Assembly: GCF_000497755.1 (NCBI RefSeq)
Contig: NZ_AYOD01000008.1
Span: 180,737 to 244,736, forward strand
Source of the DNA: Aliihoeflea sp. 2WW
GTDB taxonomy: Bacteria; Pseudomonadota; Alphaproteobacteria; Rhizobiales; Rhizobiaceae
Direction: 5' to 3'
Length of the DNA: 64,000 nt
Shown here: piece after piece, positions 36,881 through 47,200 of the stretch
How the letters are laid out: the number at the start of each line of letters is the position of its first letter
Position numbering within the stretch: position 1 is the first letter of the stretch
The notes under the pieces: generated by a model
Database searches by the model: none
Told to the model about the DNA's origin: nothing
The model's input: the letters and a program-made list of their open reading frames with translations, nothing else
Made by a program: the position numbers and the translations under genes

Positions 36881-36924
36881 GACATTACGGCGCCATTTCC
36901 CCGGCATGAAACTTTCGTAATGTC
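36881..36924. repeat. Inverted repeat between ccmH and degP
   Basis: GACATTACG (36881-36889) and CGTAATGTC (36916-36924) are perfect 9-bp arms 26 bp apart; the right arm overlaps the ccmH stop codon. There is no U-run after it. It could be a loose hairpin ending the ccm operon or a pair of half-sites for the degP promoter. Confidence 0.5.
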
Positions 36925-37381
36925 AGTCCTGGCGGCCGAGGATGCCGTCGAGCTTGCGGCTTTCTTCCTCGCTGAGGCCGGGCGTCGAGATCCGGCGCCG
37001 GCGCGACGAAAGGATCAGGAATGCCCCGCCGGCAACGAGCAGGATCACCGGCATTCCCCAAAGCAGCGCATTGCGCGCCGTGAAGGTCGGCCGCAGCAGG
37101 ACGAACTCGCCGTAGCGCGAGACGACGTATTCCATTACCGCCTCGTCGCTGTCGCCGGCGGCAATGCGCTCGCGCACCAGCACCCGCAGATCGCGCGCCA
37201 GTTCGGCATCCGAATCGTCGATCGACTGGTTCTGGCAGACCATGCAGCGAAGTTCGGCCGAGAGCGCACGCGCGCGCGCCTCGAGTGCGGGATCGTCGAG
37301 CATCTCGTTGGGCGCGAGCACCGCATGTGCGGCGACCGTCCCGAGCGCCAGCCAGAGGATGACGAGGAGGCGCGCGATCAT
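36923..37381 (-). CDS. ccmH: Cytochrome c maturation protein CcmH/CycL
   Basis: Membrane-anchored thioredoxin-like reductant of apocytochrome c for heme attachment in the periplasm. The 152 residues start with a signal peptide ([20 protein letters not shown]), carry the redox motif [10 protein letters not shown] with Cys46 and Cys49, then [14 protein letters not shown] and a C-terminal membrane helix ([19 protein letters not shown]). Its ATG overlaps the ccmF stop as ATGA, so the two are translationally coupled. Confidence 0.97.
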   Translation of the reverse strand: MIARLLVILWLALGTVAAHAVLAPNEMLDDPALEARARALSAELRCMVCQNQSIDDSDAELARDLRVLVRERIAAGDSDEAVMEYVVSRYGEFVLLRPTFTARNALLWGMPVILLVAGGAFLILSSRRRRISTPGLSEEESRKLDGILGRQD

Positions 37382-39372
37382 TCTGCCGGCTCGACGGCGG
37401 GTCGGGCCGGCGTGGCACGGCGCGCGGCGGGTGCGCCGACACGCAAGCGCCGGTCGAGCAGCGAGATCGCGCCGCCCAGCATCATCGCGACGCAGCCGAT
37501 CCAGATGAACAGCACCTGCGGTTTCCACCATGCCCTGACGACGATGCCGCCATCGGGCGCCCGGTCGCCGAGCGCGACGTAAAGCTGGCTGAAGCCGCGC
37601 GAGGCGATGCCGGCCTCCGTCGTCGGCATCTGGCGCGCCGGATAGAAGCGCTTGGCCGAGACGATCTCGCCGCGCTCGCGGCCCGATCGGTCCGAATAGG
37701 TGAAGCGGCCCTGCTCTTCCGTGTAGTTCGGCCCCTCGAACGGAAAAATGCCGTCGAAGCGCAGTTCGTAGCCGGCGACGTCCATTGCGTCCCCTGGCTG
37801 CATGACCGCGATCCGCTCGACCTCCAGCGCGCTTACCGCAACGATGCCGAGCGTCGTCAGCCCAAGACCCGCATGGGCGAGCGCGGTCCCGAAGACCGAG
37901 CGCGGCAATCCGATGAAGCGGCGCAGCGCGACGGGGGCGGACACCTTGCCGACGCCCGATTTCAGCGCCAGATCGGTGATCGCGCCGAAGACCAGCCAGA
38001 ACGCCACCGCGATGCCGAAGGCCGCAAGCGCGCTGACGCGGTCGACGATGAAGAAGGTGGCAAGGGCGATGGCCAGCGACACGCCGAAGGCGGCGAACAG
38101 GCGTTGGCTGACCGCGAGGAGATCCCCGCGTTTCCAGGCGAGGAGCGGACCGAAGGGCACGGCCAACAGGAGCGGCACGATCAAGGGGCCGAAGGTCATG
38201 TTGAAGAACGGTGCGCCCACGGAAATCTTCTCGCCCGAAACGGCCTCGACGAGGAGCGGCCAGAGCGTGCCGACCAGGACGGTCGCCGCTGCGGTGGTCA
38301 GGAAGAGATTGTTGAGAACCAGCCCCCCTTCCCGCGAGATCGGATGAAAGACGCCGCCGGCGGTGAGCGTAGAGGCCCGAAATGCGAAAAGCGCCAGCGA
38401 ACCGCCGATGAAGGCGATCAGGATCATCAGGATGAAGACGCCGCGCGTCGGGTCGGTCGCGAAAGCATGTACGGAAGTCAGCACGCCCGATCGAACGAGG
38501 AAGGTGCCGAGAAGCGAGAGCGAGAAGGTGAGGATGGCGAGCAGCACCGTCCAGATTTTCAGCGCCGAACGCTTTTCCATGACGATGGCCGAGTGCAGCA
38601 AGGCGGTGCCGGAGAGCCAGGGCAGGAACGAGGCATTCTCCACCGGGTCCCAGAACCAGTAGCCGCCCCAGCCGAGCTCATAATACGCCCAGTAGGAGCC
38701 CATCGCGATGCCGCCGGTCAGCGCCGCCCACGCGGCCAGCGTCCACGGTCGTACCCAGCGTGCCCAGGCCGCGTCGATGCGCCCCTCGATGAGGGCGGCG
38801 ACCGCGAAGGAGAAGCAGATCGAAAAGCCGACATAGCCGAGATAGAGCAGCGGCGGATGGATCGCGAGGCCGATGTCCTGAAGGATCGGATTCAGGTCCT
38901 GCCCTTCGATCGGCGGCGGATTGATCCGCTCGAACGGGTTGGAGCTTGCCAGGACGAAGAGCAGGAAAGCGGCTGCGATCATGCCCTGGACGGCAAGGAC
39001 ATTGGCGCGGAGTGTTGCGGGAAGGTTCCGCCCGAAAATCGCGACCAGCGCCGCGAATGCCGCGAGGATCAGGATCCACAGCAGCATCGAGCCTTCGTGG
39101 TTCCCCCACACCCCGGTGATCTTGTAGAGCATCGGCTTGGCCGAGTGCGAATTCTCCCAGACATTCGCGACCGAGAAGTCGGACTGGACATAGGCCACGG
39201 TCAGTGCGGCAAACGACAAAGCTATCAGCGCCAGGATCGAGATCGATGCTGGCTCGGCAATGCCCATCAGCCGCGCGTCGCCGATCCTCGCTCCGACCAG
39301 CGGCGCGACCGAGAGCACGAGCGACAGCGCGAAGGCGAGGACGAGTGCGAAATGTCCGATCTCGACGATCAT
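37378..39372 (-). CDS. ccmF: Cytochrome c heme lyase subunit CcmF/CycK
   Basis: Multi-helix inner-membrane protein that, with CcmH and CcmI, ligates heme to apocytochrome c. The 664 residues contain about 15 helices and the WWD-type heme-handling region ([45 protein letters not shown]), plus conserved [27 protein letters not shown] precedes the ATG; the ccmE stop is 8 nt upstream. This length and topology are normal for the family. Confidence 0.97.
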   Translation of the reverse strand: MIVEIGHFALVLAFALSLVLSVAPLVGARIGDARLMGIAEPASISILALIALSFAALTVAYVQSDFSVANVWENSHSAKPMLYKITGVWGNHEGSMLLWILILAAFAALVAIFGRNLPATLRANVLAVQGMIAAAFLLFVLASSNPFERINPPPIEGQDLNPILQDIGLAIHPPLLYLGYVGFSICFSFAVAALIEGRIDAAWARWVRPWTLAAWAALTGGIAMGSYWAYYELGWGGYWFWDPVENASFLPWLSGTALLHSAIVMEKRSALKIWTVLLAILTFSLSLLGTFLVRSGVLTSVHAFATDPTRGVFILMILIAFIGGSLALFAFRASTLTAGGVFHPISREGGLVLNNLFLTTAAATVLVGTLWPLLVEAVSGEKISVGAPFFNMTFGPLIVPLLLAVPFGPLLAWKRGDLLAVSQRLFAAFGVSLAIALATFFIVDRVSALAAFGIAVAFWLVFGAITDLALKSGVGKVSAPVALRRFIGLPRSVFGTALAHAGLGLTTLGIVAVSALEVERIAVMQPGDAMDVAGYELRFDGIFPFEGPNYTEEQGRFTYSDRSGRERGEIVSAKRFYPARQMPTTEAGIASRGFSQLYVALGDRAPDGGIVVRAWWKPQVLFIWIGCVAMMLGGAISLLDRRLRVGAPAARRATPARPAVEPAE

Positions 39373-39379
39373 GTCGCGC

Positions 39380-39823
39380 CTACTCCCCGTCCTGCCAAAT
39401 GCCGCGCGCCTTCATGCTGTCGGCGACTTCGCGCGGCATGTAGTTCTCGTCGTGGCGCGCGAGCACGGTGTCGGCAACAAAGTGCCCGGATGCGTCGAAC
39501 GCGCCCTCGGCGATGACGCCCTGCTCCTCGCGGAACAGGTCGGGAAGGATGCCGCTATAGGAAACGGTCACCGTTTCGATCCGGTCGGTCACCGCGAAAC
39601 TGACGTCGGTGCCGCCATCCCGGGCGATCGAGCCCGTTGCGACGAGGCCGCCGAGCCGGATGCGCTCGCCGGCGGCCACGCCCTTTTCGGCCACGTCCGC
39701 GGGCGTGTAGAAGTAGGAAGCCTTCGAGCCGAGCGCGACGAAGGTCAGCGTCGTCGCCAGCGCGAGGAACCCGAACGCGCCGCCGATTACCGCCAGTCGT
39801 TTCTGCTTGCGCGTGATCGCCAT
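39380..39823 (-). CDS. ccmE: Heme chaperone CcmE/CycJ
   Basis: Periplasmic heme carrier, anchored by an N-terminal helix (LAVIGGAFGFLALATTLTFVALG). The 147 residues form an OB-fold: SYFYTPADVAEKGVAAGERIRLGGLVATGSI, VSYSGILPDLFREEQGVIAEGAF, and the covalent heme-binding His124 in LARHDENYMPREV (an HxxxY motif). It starts 1 nt after the ccmI stop with SD GTGGAG inside the ccmI end, so it belongs to the ccmIEFH operon. Confidence 0.97.
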   Translation of the reverse strand: MAITRKQKRLAVIGGAFGFLALATTLTFVALGSKASYFYTPADVAEKGVAAGERIRLGGLVATGSIARDGGTDVSFAVTDRIETVTVSYSGILPDLFREEQGVIAEGAFDASGHFVADTVLARHDENYMPREVADSMKARGIWQDGE

Positions 39824-39824
39824 C

Positions 39825-40898
39825 TCACTGCTCCACTTCGAGGCCGAGCGACAGGCCGTAGGCCACCAGGTGACCGGCCTCGGGCGACCCGGGTCCGAAC
39901 GCCGCGCGCGCGCGATCGAGCGCCGCCTGCGCGTCCTGCGGCCTTTCCAGTACCATGTAGGAGCGGATCAGTTGCTGCCATCCGTCGACATCGTTCGCGT
40001 TGGCCTCGAGCCGGGCTGCAAGGCCTGCGACCATGGTTTCGATCGCCTCGGCCTCGGCGCCGGGCGAAGCGTCCGTTCCCTCATTTTCGATCGCCGCGAC
40101 GATGACCCCGTGCCAGGGGGATTCCTGCGGGAGGTCTGCGCGCATGTCCTGCCACATCTGCCGGGCTTGCTCGCCATTGCCGGCCTGATCGGCGGCCAGC
40201 GCGACGAAATAGCGGCTGCGCACATCGTCCGGCGAAAGCGCCAGCGCCCGTTCGAACCGTTCCAGCGCATCGGCCGTGATCTGTCCTCCGGCCGATGCCG
40301 CAAGCGCCTCGCCTTCTCCGGCAAGACGCGCCGCCGTCGGCTCGTCGAGGCGCGAGGCACTGGCAAACGCGGTCGCCGCATCGCCATAGCGGCCGAGCCG
40401 CATGTAGATCGGCGCCAGCACGTCCCAGCCACGCGCGTCGTCCGGATTGGCGGCCAGGTGCGCTTCGGCCCGCGCGATCAGCTCATCGACGGACGCCTGC
40501 GTCGGGTCGGACTGGAGACGCGCCTGCAATGGCTGGCCGGGATAGCCCGGCGAACCGGTGGCGGCATATAGCCCCCAACTGACGAGGGGCAGCGACAGGA
40601 TGGCGATCGCCCCAATCCAGCTTCCGACCGCCCGGGGCTTTCCTCCCACCACGCCGGCGTCGCGCGCATCGGAGAGGCGGATGATCTTGCGGCCGATCTC
40701 CGCGCGCGCCAGTTCCGCTTCGCCCGAAGTGATCAGTCCGCGCGCCATGTCGCGTTCGATTTCGAGAAGCTGGTCCTTGTAGACCTCGATCTCGTGGACG
40801 CGGCTGTCAGCCGCATCGGTTCGGCCGCGCGCCAGCGGCGCGAGCAGCACGAGGCATACCCCGAAGGTCAACGCTGCGGCGGTGATCCAGAAAACCAT
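39825..40898 (-). CDS. ccmI: Cytochrome c maturation protein CcmI/CycH
   Basis: Apocytochrome c chaperone, 357 residues. Two membrane helices (residues 1-22 and about 95-115) flank a short leucine-rich loop (EIEVYKDQLLEIERDMARGLITSGEAELARAEIGRKI), followed by periplasmic TPR repeats (VDELIARAEAHLAANPDDARGWDVLAPIYMRLGRYGDAATAF; LDALERFERALALSPDD-type segments) that bind the apocytochrome C-terminus. It is the first ccm gene of this operon, 67 bp after the lipoprotein gene, and followed directly by ccmE. Confidence 0.94.
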   Translation of the reverse strand: MVFWITAAALTFGVCLVLLAPLARGRTDAADSRVHEIEVYKDQLLEIERDMARGLITSGEAELARAEIGRKIIRLSDARDAGVVGGKPRAVGSWIGAIAILSLPLVSWGLYAATGSPGYPGQPLQARLQSDPTQASVDELIARAEAHLAANPDDARGWDVLAPIYMRLGRYGDAATAFASASRLDEPTAARLAGEGEALAASAGGQITADALERFERALALSPDDVRSRYFVALAADQAGNGEQARQMWQDMRADLPQESPWHGVIVAAIENEGTDASPGAEAEAIETMVAGLAARLEANANDVDGWQQLIRSYMVLERPQDAQAALDRARAAFGPGSPEAGHLVAYGLSLGLEVEQ

Positions 40899-40965
40899 GC
40901 CCGTTCCTATCGGCAGTCAGGTCGATTGCCAATCGCGCCGGGATGCGGCCTTTCGTATCGCCCGG

Positions 40966-41412
40966 TCAGGCGAGCGGCGTCCAGCTTCCGTTTTCGTTCC
41001 GGCACGCCGTGCCGCGACCAACGCGCTCGGCGCCATTTTGAACGACCGTATGGGTGTATTGCCGGCAGTTCTGCGAGCCGACCCGGTACGGCGGCGCCGC
41101 GACCACCTGTCCTGACAGGCGTGCGCCGCCCTGCCAGGCGACCGGCTGGCCGGATGCGGTGTATTCGAGCGCGCGATATTCGGCCTCGAGTGCCCGCTGG
41201 CGGTCGGCGCGGTCGAGGTCCTCGCCGAGGGTTCGACCGATCAATCCTCCCGCCATCGCCTCGGCGATGCTTGCCGACATCGGCTGCGCGCTGCCCGCGC
41301 CCGTCGGGCCGGCAAACGCTCCGATCAGCGCCGAACCGCCGGTCGAGGGCGCCGACATGCACCCCGACACCAAAAGTCCTGCGGCCAAAATTCCTGCGAA
41401 CCTGATGATCAT
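40966..41412 (-). CDS. Outer-membrane lipoprotein resembling 17 kDa surface antigens
   Basis: A 148-residue lipoprotein: signal peptide with lipobox LVSG-C (lipidated Cys18), a glycine-zipper-like region (GGSALIGAFAGPTGAGSAQPMSASIAEAMAGGLIGRTLGEDLDRADR) and the C-terminal segment typical of the rickettsial 17 kDa antigen group (ALEAEYRALEYTASGQPVAWQG, YRVGSQNCRQYTHTV, GTACRNENGSWTPL). Glycine zippers often insert in or pack against membranes. It lies between feuQ and the ccm genes on the same strand. Function not known. Confidence 0.85.
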   Translation of the reverse strand: MIIRFAGILAAGLLVSGCMSAPSTGGSALIGAFAGPTGAGSAQPMSASIAEAMAGGLIGRTLGEDLDRADRQRALEAEYRALEYTASGQPVAWQGGARLSGQVVAAPPYRVGSQNCRQYTHTVVQNGAERVGRGTACRNENGSWTPLA

Positions 41413-41509
41413 TTAAGCTGAAACGTCCCATGCTGAACGCGAAGTCCGCGTCGATTCAGAGCGAGACCTAAGCTAGGGTCTTGGCCGAACTTTGTCATCG
41501 GCAGGGCTT

Positions 41510-42904
41510 TCAATCGGCAAGTTCGTCGCGCTGGCGTTGCAAACGGATCACTGCCCGCAGCCCCCCTTCCCCGGATCGCCCAAGCTCGAACGAACCGCCA
41601 TACTCCTTGACGAGATCGGCCACGATCGCCAGGCCGAGCCCTGTGCCGGGCTTGGTTTCGTCGAGCCGCTGCCCCCGCTTCATCGCAAGCCGCGCCTGGT
41701 CCTCGGGAATGCCCGGCCCGTCATCCTCGATCGTCAGCACGAAGCCCGGCTTCCTGTCGTCGCCATCGCGCCGCACGGAAACCGTCACAGCGGAACGCCC
41801 CCACTTGGTAGCGTTTTCGAGAAGATTGCCGACCAGTTCCTCGAAATCCTCCTTCTCGCCGCTGAAGACGATTTCGTCGTCGGGAGCGTCGAGGGAGATG
41901 TCGAGATGCCGGTTGAGCTTGGAGAGAACCCGAACGAGGCGTTCGAGCGTCGCCACGACCGGGGTCCGGAAAAGCACGCTGTCACGTTGTGCGGCGACGC
42001 GCGCGCGCTGCAGATAGTGCTCGACCTGGGACTGCATCGCGGTTGCCTGGTCGACGATGAGCCCGCCCTTTTGCCCGCCCATCGCCGCGCCTTCGTTGAG
42101 AAGGACCGCCAGGGGCGTCTTCAGCGAATGAGCCAGATTGCCGACCTGCGTTCGCGATCGTTCGACGATGCGACGATTGCTTTCGATCAGCGCGTTGGTT
42201 TCGTCGGCAAGCGGCGCGATCTCGGCCGGGAAGCTGCCGTCCAGCCTTTGCGCGCTGCCGGAACGGATTTCGGCGAGAGCGCGACGCACCCGCGAGAGCG
42301 GTCGCAGGCCGAGCCAAATGGCGATCGCGTTGATCGCGATCATGCCGAAACCGAAAAGGGCCAGATAGATGTAGAGCTGCCGCTCGAAATCGGCGATCTC
42401 CGCCTCGAGGTCCGACCGGTTGCCCATCACCCGAAAACGCGCGACACGCTCGGCATCGTCGAGCACGAATTCGCTCTCGAAGACGTCGACGAATTCCTCG
42501 TCGAGCCCCATCTCGACATAGCGACGCTGGAATTCGGAATCGAACGGCACCTCGTCGGTCGACGGTGTCTCGACCGTCTCGACCATCGAGATCGAGCGCA
42601 GCGACCCGCGCAAGCCCTCGGATACGGGCTCGACAGACCAGTACCAGCCCGAGCGCGGGATCGTGAACCGCAGGTCGCCGAGATTCGGATTGCCCTGCAG
42701 CCAGCCATCCTCGGTAACGCTGACCGTGCTGATGAGGTTGAACAGGTGCGCGGACAGAAGGCTTTCAAACCCGCGCTCGCTCGCCTGCCGGAAAAGGGTC
42801 GAGATCACGGTCGCGATGATGACGAGCGTCAGCAGCGCCCAGAGCGTCGAAAATGCGATGACGCGGACGGTCAGCGAACCGAAGCGCAGCCGCCTTGACA
42901 TCAT
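41510..42904 (-). CDS. feuQ: PhoQ-like sensor histidine kinase, FeuQ-type
   Basis: A 464-residue membrane kinase: helices at about residues 14-38 and 172-195 around a periplasmic sensor domain, HAMP-like region, HisKA with phospho-His259 (GNLAHSLKTPLAVLLNEGAA), and ATPase (NLLENATKWGRSA, IEDDGPGIPEDQARLAMKRGQRLDETKPGTGLGLAIV). In rhizobia FeuQ controls FeuP-dependent genes including cyclic glucan export, and feuPQ was linked to cycHJKL in Rhizobium leguminosarum. The same linkage and the PhoQ-like layout support the name. It follows feuP by 22 nt. Confidence 0.82.
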   Translation of the reverse strand: MMSRRLRFGSLTVRVIAFSTLWALLTLVIIATVISTLFRQASERGFESLLSAHLFNLISTVSVTEDGWLQGNPNLGDLRFTIPRSGWYWSVEPVSEGLRGSLRSISMVETVETPSTDEVPFDSEFQRRYVEMGLDEEFVDVFESEFVLDDAERVARFRVMGNRSDLEAEIADFERQLYIYLALFGFGMIAINAIAIWLGLRPLSRVRRALAEIRSGSAQRLDGSFPAEIAPLADETNALIESNRRIVERSRTQVGNLAHSLKTPLAVLLNEGAAMGGQKGGLIVDQATAMQSQVEHYLQRARVAAQRDSVLFRTPVVATLERLVRVLSKLNRHLDISLDAPDDEIVFSGEKEDFEELVGNLLENATKWGRSAVTVSVRRDGDDRKPGFVLTIEDDGPGIPEDQARLAMKRGQRLDETKPGTGLGLAIVADLVKEYGGSFELGRSGEGGLRAVIRLQRQRDELAD

Positions 42905-42926
42905 GGGCGCGGTGATCCGCGACGCC

Positions 42927-43592
42927 TCATGGCGCGGGCTCGCGCATGCGGTAGCCCATCCCGCGGACCGTCTCGATCATGTCGACGCCGAGCTTCTTCC
43001 GCAGACGTCCGACGAACACCTCGATCGTATTGGAGTCGCGGTCGAAATCCTGGTCGTAGAGATGCTCGACCAGTTCGGTGCGCGAGACGACGTCGCCCAT
43101 ATGGTGCATGAGATAGGCGAGCAGCCGGAATTCGTGCGATGTCAGGCGCAGAGGCACACCGCCGAGATCGGCCTTTGACGACTTGGTATCGAGGCGCAAC
43201 GGTCCGCACGAAATTTCCGACGAGGCATGCCCTGCCGCACGGCGAATGAGCGCGCGCAATCGCGCCAGGACTTCCTCGATATGGAAAGGCTTTGCGACGT
43301 AGTCGTCGGCGCCGGCATCGATGCCGGCCACCTTGTCGCTCCAGCGGTCGCGCGCCGTCAGCATCAGGACGGGCATCTTGCGCCCGTCGCGACGCCAGCG
43401 CTCGACGACCGAGATTCCGTCCATCTGCGGCAGGCCGATATCGAGGATGACCGCGTCATAAGGTTCGGTATCGCCGAGGAAATGCCCCTCCTCGCCGTCG
43501 AATGCACGGTCGACCACATAGCCGGCGTCGACCAGCGCGTCGCTGACCTGCCGGTTGAGGTCCTTATCGTCCTCGACGACCAGAATGCGCAT
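42927..43592 (-). CDS. feuP: OmpR/PhoP-family response regulator, FeuP-type
   Basis: A 221-residue regulator: receiver domain (VVEDDKDLNRQVSDAL, phospho-acceptor Asp51 in VILDIGLPQMDG, Lys in VAKPFHIEEV) and an OmpR-type DNA-binding winged helix (LTSHEFRLLAYLMHHMGDVVSRTELVEHLYDQDFDRDSNTIEVFVGRLRKKLG). It is partnered by the kinase encoded 22 nt downstream and preceded by the small periplasmic protein gene. A TGTTCA-N5-TGTTCA direct repeat before that first gene fits PhoP-class autoregulation. Confidence 0.85.
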   Translation of the reverse strand: MRILVVEDDKDLNRQVSDALVDAGYVVDRAFDGEEGHFLGDTEPYDAVILDIGLPQMDGISVVERWRRDGRKMPVLMLTARDRWSDKVAGIDAGADDYVAKPFHIEEVLARLRALIRRAAGHASSEISCGPLRLDTKSSKADLGGVPLRLTSHEFRLLAYLMHHMGDVVSRTELVEHLYDQDFDRDSNTIEVFVGRLRKKLGVDMIETVRGMGYRMREPAP

Positions 43593-43641
43593 GGTTCAGT
43601 CCCGTCCCTTGGTCCGATTTTTGACGAATCGCAGCCGCAGA

Positions 43642-43938
43642 CTACATCGGCACGACGAATTCGGCACGACGGGGTCGCTGCCCGTCCTGACCGGGCACCA
43701 GCACCACGATCACGCACACCTGCTGGCCGCCGCGGTCCTCGGGCGTCGCCTTGGCGAGCGTTCCGCCGTTTTCGGCCGCGATCTGCTGGCCGACCGCGTA
43801 GCAATCGCCCTGGACGAGCAGAATGCGCTGCGGTGTCGCAGGGGCGGCGGACGACATCGGCAGCGCGGATGCCGGCAAGACTGCGCCAAGCGCCATCGAT
43901 GCTGCCAATGCCAGGGTCGGGAAGCGAATGTTCTTCAT
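43642..43938 (-). CDS. Small periplasmic protein, FeuN candidate
   Basis: A 98-residue exported protein with signal peptide (MKNIRFPTLALAASMALGAVLPASA) and a mature domain of about 70 residues: QRILLVQGDCYAVGQQIAAENGGTLAKATPED, GGQQVCVIVVLVPG, RRAEFVVPM, with two cysteines likely disulfide-bonded. Shape and position directly upstream of feuP match FeuN, a small periplasmic inhibitor of FeuQ described in Sinorhizobium; a PepSY-like fold is possible. The name is inferred from position, not from recognised identity. No SD is seen; the mRNA leader may be only a few nt. Confidence 0.65.
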   Translation of the reverse strand: MKNIRFPTLALAASMALGAVLPASALPMSSAAPATPQRILLVQGDCYAVGQQIAAENGGTLAKATPEDRGGQQVCVIVVLVPGQDGQRPRRAEFVVPM

Positions 43939-43948
43939 GTGTGACGTT

Positions 43949-43980
43949 CTATTACAGACGGGCTGAACATCAAATGAACA
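43949..43980 (-). promoter_or_regulatory. Candidate FeuP box and -10 of the feuN-feuP-feuQ operon
   Basis: On the minus strand TGTTCA (43980-43975), 5 bp, TGTTCA (43969-43964) is a perfect direct repeat with 11-bp period, the form bound by PhoP-class regulators. TAATAG (43954-43949) follows after 9 bp as a -10. Transcription would start near 43942, 4 nt before the feuN ATG. Confidence 0.6.
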
Positions 43981-44000
43981 ACGCGGCCCTAGGTTTCAGC

Positions 44001-44216
44001 TCATCTGATGCGGGTCGTCGCCGCAAGCCGGCCGAAGATGGCGACCAGTCCCGAGATCGCTGCCACCGCCAGCAGGACCGTGTCGGTAAGCGCGGCGCTG
44101 TCGACCGCATCGACCGGCACGCCAAGGGCTGCCGCACCGGCGCTCGCCACGGTGATGATCGAGGCCCAGTTCGTGCGCGAAGAGTACCAGGGTTTTTCGA
44201 AGTCCATCTTTTCCAT
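44001..44216 (-). CDS. Holin-like small membrane protein downstream of GTA gp15
   Basis: A 71-residue protein with KPWYSSRTNWASIITV at the N-terminus and two hydrophobic stretches (about residues 14-32 and 43-64), ending in GRLAATTRI. The short length, two helices and charged tail resemble phage holin-like proteins that appear at the end of tail modules. It lies 3 nt after gp15. An alternative start at 44207 has the better SD (GAGGATGG). A role in particle release is inferred. Confidence 0.6.
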   Translation of the reverse strand: MEKMDFEKPWYSSRTNWASIITVASAGAAALGVPVDAVDSAALTDTVLLAVAAISGLVAIFGRLAATTRIR

Positions 44217-44219
44217 CCT

Positions 44220-47200
44220 CTACGTGTTGAAGTGAAAATCGCGTGTCGCGACCATGCCGGGACCGGCCACAAGGCTGATCTGGCTGACGCGCAACCGAAG
44301 CAGGGAGCGTCCCTCGACCAATGACGCATCGACCGGCCAGCGCGGCAGCACCGTCTCGGCCTCGCCGACGACCTCGCTTCCGTCCAGAAGCGTCGCCAGA
44401 TAGCGTTCTTCGGCCTCGCCAAGCGGGATGTCCGCAGCCAGCCAGCTATCGGCATCGATCCGCCCGCGCCGCGTCCAGGCGAAGGTCACCACCTCGCCCG
44501 CCCGCTCGCAGCGCAAATGGCAGGGCGAAAGCGGCAACAGCGCCCGCATTCCGCCGCTGACGATGGCGCTTGTCGCGTAGCGGTCGGACAAATCGTATCC
44601 GGCGGGCACGCATCGCCAGTTGAGTTCGCGGCCGATCTCGCTCGACTGCAAACCCGCCGCCACGACCGCCCGGTCGAGAAGCACGAACCGCGCGCCTGCC
44701 GGGGCCCCGGATGCCAGCGCATCCTCGGTGCCGAGTTGCCCGCGCAACAAGTCCCCGACCTCCCACAGTCCCGGCGCGATTTCCTCTGCACCGGCGAACT
44801 GGAGAACTTCCCAACCGACCGCGGTTTCGATCGCAGCGGCGTTGGCGCCGTTGAGCATGTCCGCAACCGCCACCGATTGCAGCGAGCCGCCATGCAGCCG
44901 CACGCGAATGCGCGTCACGCGGTCGATTACGCCGCTGCGGCCAGGCTGCGCAGGCTCCTCCAGCCGGCCCATCGTCGCCGGCCTGTCGATCTGCGCGCGC
45001 AGGTCGAAGCCCGCGACATCGGGCGAAGCGAAGACGAGCTGGCTTCGCCACGGTCGCGCTACGGCCGCGATCCGCAGGCGGGTTTCGGCAGCCTCCGCGT
45101 TTGGTCCCATCGGCAGGTCGAGCCAGATCGCCTCCGGCGGTCCCGGCAGCTTCGGCGACGTATGGACCGGCGGCAGGATACCCTGCCACGCAGTCGCGGC
45201 CCGCAAGCCGATGCGCCTGGCGACAACCCGTGCGGTCAGACCTTCCTCGATCGTCTCGACGCGATAGACCCTGTCGCCGCGCCGCTGCGGCAGCCGCACG
45301 GCCTGGCCGGTCGAAAGTGCCGCCGGCGCCGTCGCAAAGCTGATCGTCTCGCGTCCCGCCCGATGCCGGTCGAGCCAGCGCGTGGCAAGCGCGGCCGCCT
45401 GCCCCTCCTCCAGCATTCCGGGAAAGCCGAGCCGCGCCCTGCTGTCGGCGCCGGGCTCGAATTTGGCCGCGCGTGCCTGCGCCGCCTGATACTCGCGGAA
45501 CGGGTCGCGATAGGCGAGTTCGACTTCGCTCGCGACCTGCGTCTGCGCCTCGCTCGTCGTCTCGATCACCACCCCGCCATCGTCGACGAGATCGACCAGA
45601 TCGACGACTTCGCCCACGATCTCGGGATCGCGAAAGGTGATCGTCCCGCCGCTCTCGCTGACGCCGAGGCCGAAGAGTTCGACCAACGGCTGCAACGCCG
45701 CGCGCGCCGTCCCCGGCTCGTCGACGACATAGCCCGCGATCGTCTGGTGCACATCCCGAACGTCCGGCAGCGGCAAGCCGTGGCGCGTCATGATCGTCTC
45801 GATGAGCGATGCAACGTCGACGCCGCTCGCCCGCCCGTTCAGCCAGTGGCCGAGAAACCAGTTCGCGCCGTCGGCCCAGACGCCCCCAAGCGTTGGAAAT
45901 GCCGGAAACGGACGCGCATCCCATGCCCAAACATAGAGCCGGTCGGGATCGACCATCCGCCCGCCTTCCAGCGCCGCCACCGGGTTGCGCGTACCGTCGA
46001 AGCTCGAATGCCCCGGCTGCCAGGCCCCGTGCTGCGCCTCGAGATAGCGCGCCTGCGCAACATCGCTTCTTGCGCCGTTCGAGAAATGCGGCGCAGCATT
46101 CTCGGAACTCTTCGGGTCGGGAAAGACGTTCGGCTGGTTCGGCCCCTTGTCGATCGCGGGACAGCCGATTTCGGTCATCCAGACCGGCTTCGAGGCTGGC
46201 ACCCATGCCATCGGCTCGGACAGTTCGACGCCGCCCAGCCGGTCGAAATGCGGGTTCTCCCACCAGGATTTGATGTCCTTGTAGCGAAACACCCAATCCT
46301 TGCCGTACGCCCCATCGCTGATCGCCATACGCTGCCGCGCGACCCGGTCCTCCTGCGAGGCGTAGAAGAAATCATGACCCTCACCGCGGAAGACGCTTTC
46401 GAGCAGGCCGTCGCGATCATTGGCCGACGAGAACCCGTCCGGATTGCCGCCGGCTTCGTCGCCGTCCCGCCAGTCCGACAGAGGCATGTAATTGTCGATA
46501 CCGACCGCGGACACCGCCGGATGCGCCCAGAGCGGATCGAGGTGGAAGAGGACGTCGCCCGATCCGTCCCCCGGCTGGTGGCCGAAATATTCAGACCAAT
46601 CCGCGCCATAGCTGATGCGCGCCTGCGGCAGCATCGCCGCCACCTCGCCCGCCAGTTCGCACAGCACGTCGACGAACGGAAACCCGTTCGACCCGTCGCG
46701 CAGCGTCGTCAGCCCACGCAGTTCCGAGCCGAGCAGGAAGGCGTCGACGCCGCCCGCCAGCGCCGCCAGCCGCGCATAGTGCAGCACCAGCCGGCGATAG
46801 CCCCAGTCGTCGGGCCGCAGACACGTGACACCTTCGCCCGCCGCGACGACATCCGCCGGACCGACCGCCCCGGTGAAATACGCGACGATGCCCTGCATCG
46901 CATTCGTCTTGTCCGGGCTCCCCGCTTGCCCCGGCGCCGGCATCGACGTAATCCGCCCGCGCCATGGATAGACCGCCTGCGCCGCCTCGCCATAGGGGTC
47001 TGGCAAAGCGTTGCCGGCCGGCACGTCCATCATGATGAACGGATAAAGCGTGACCTTCAGCCCGCGCCGGTTGATCTCGCCGATCGCGTCGATCACAGAG
47101 CGGTCGCTCGGCGTCCCTCCATAAGCAGCCGCGTCGTCGATCTGCGAGACGACATAGGCCGCCGCACGCGCCACGCCCGATACCGCCCACTCCTGCGAGA

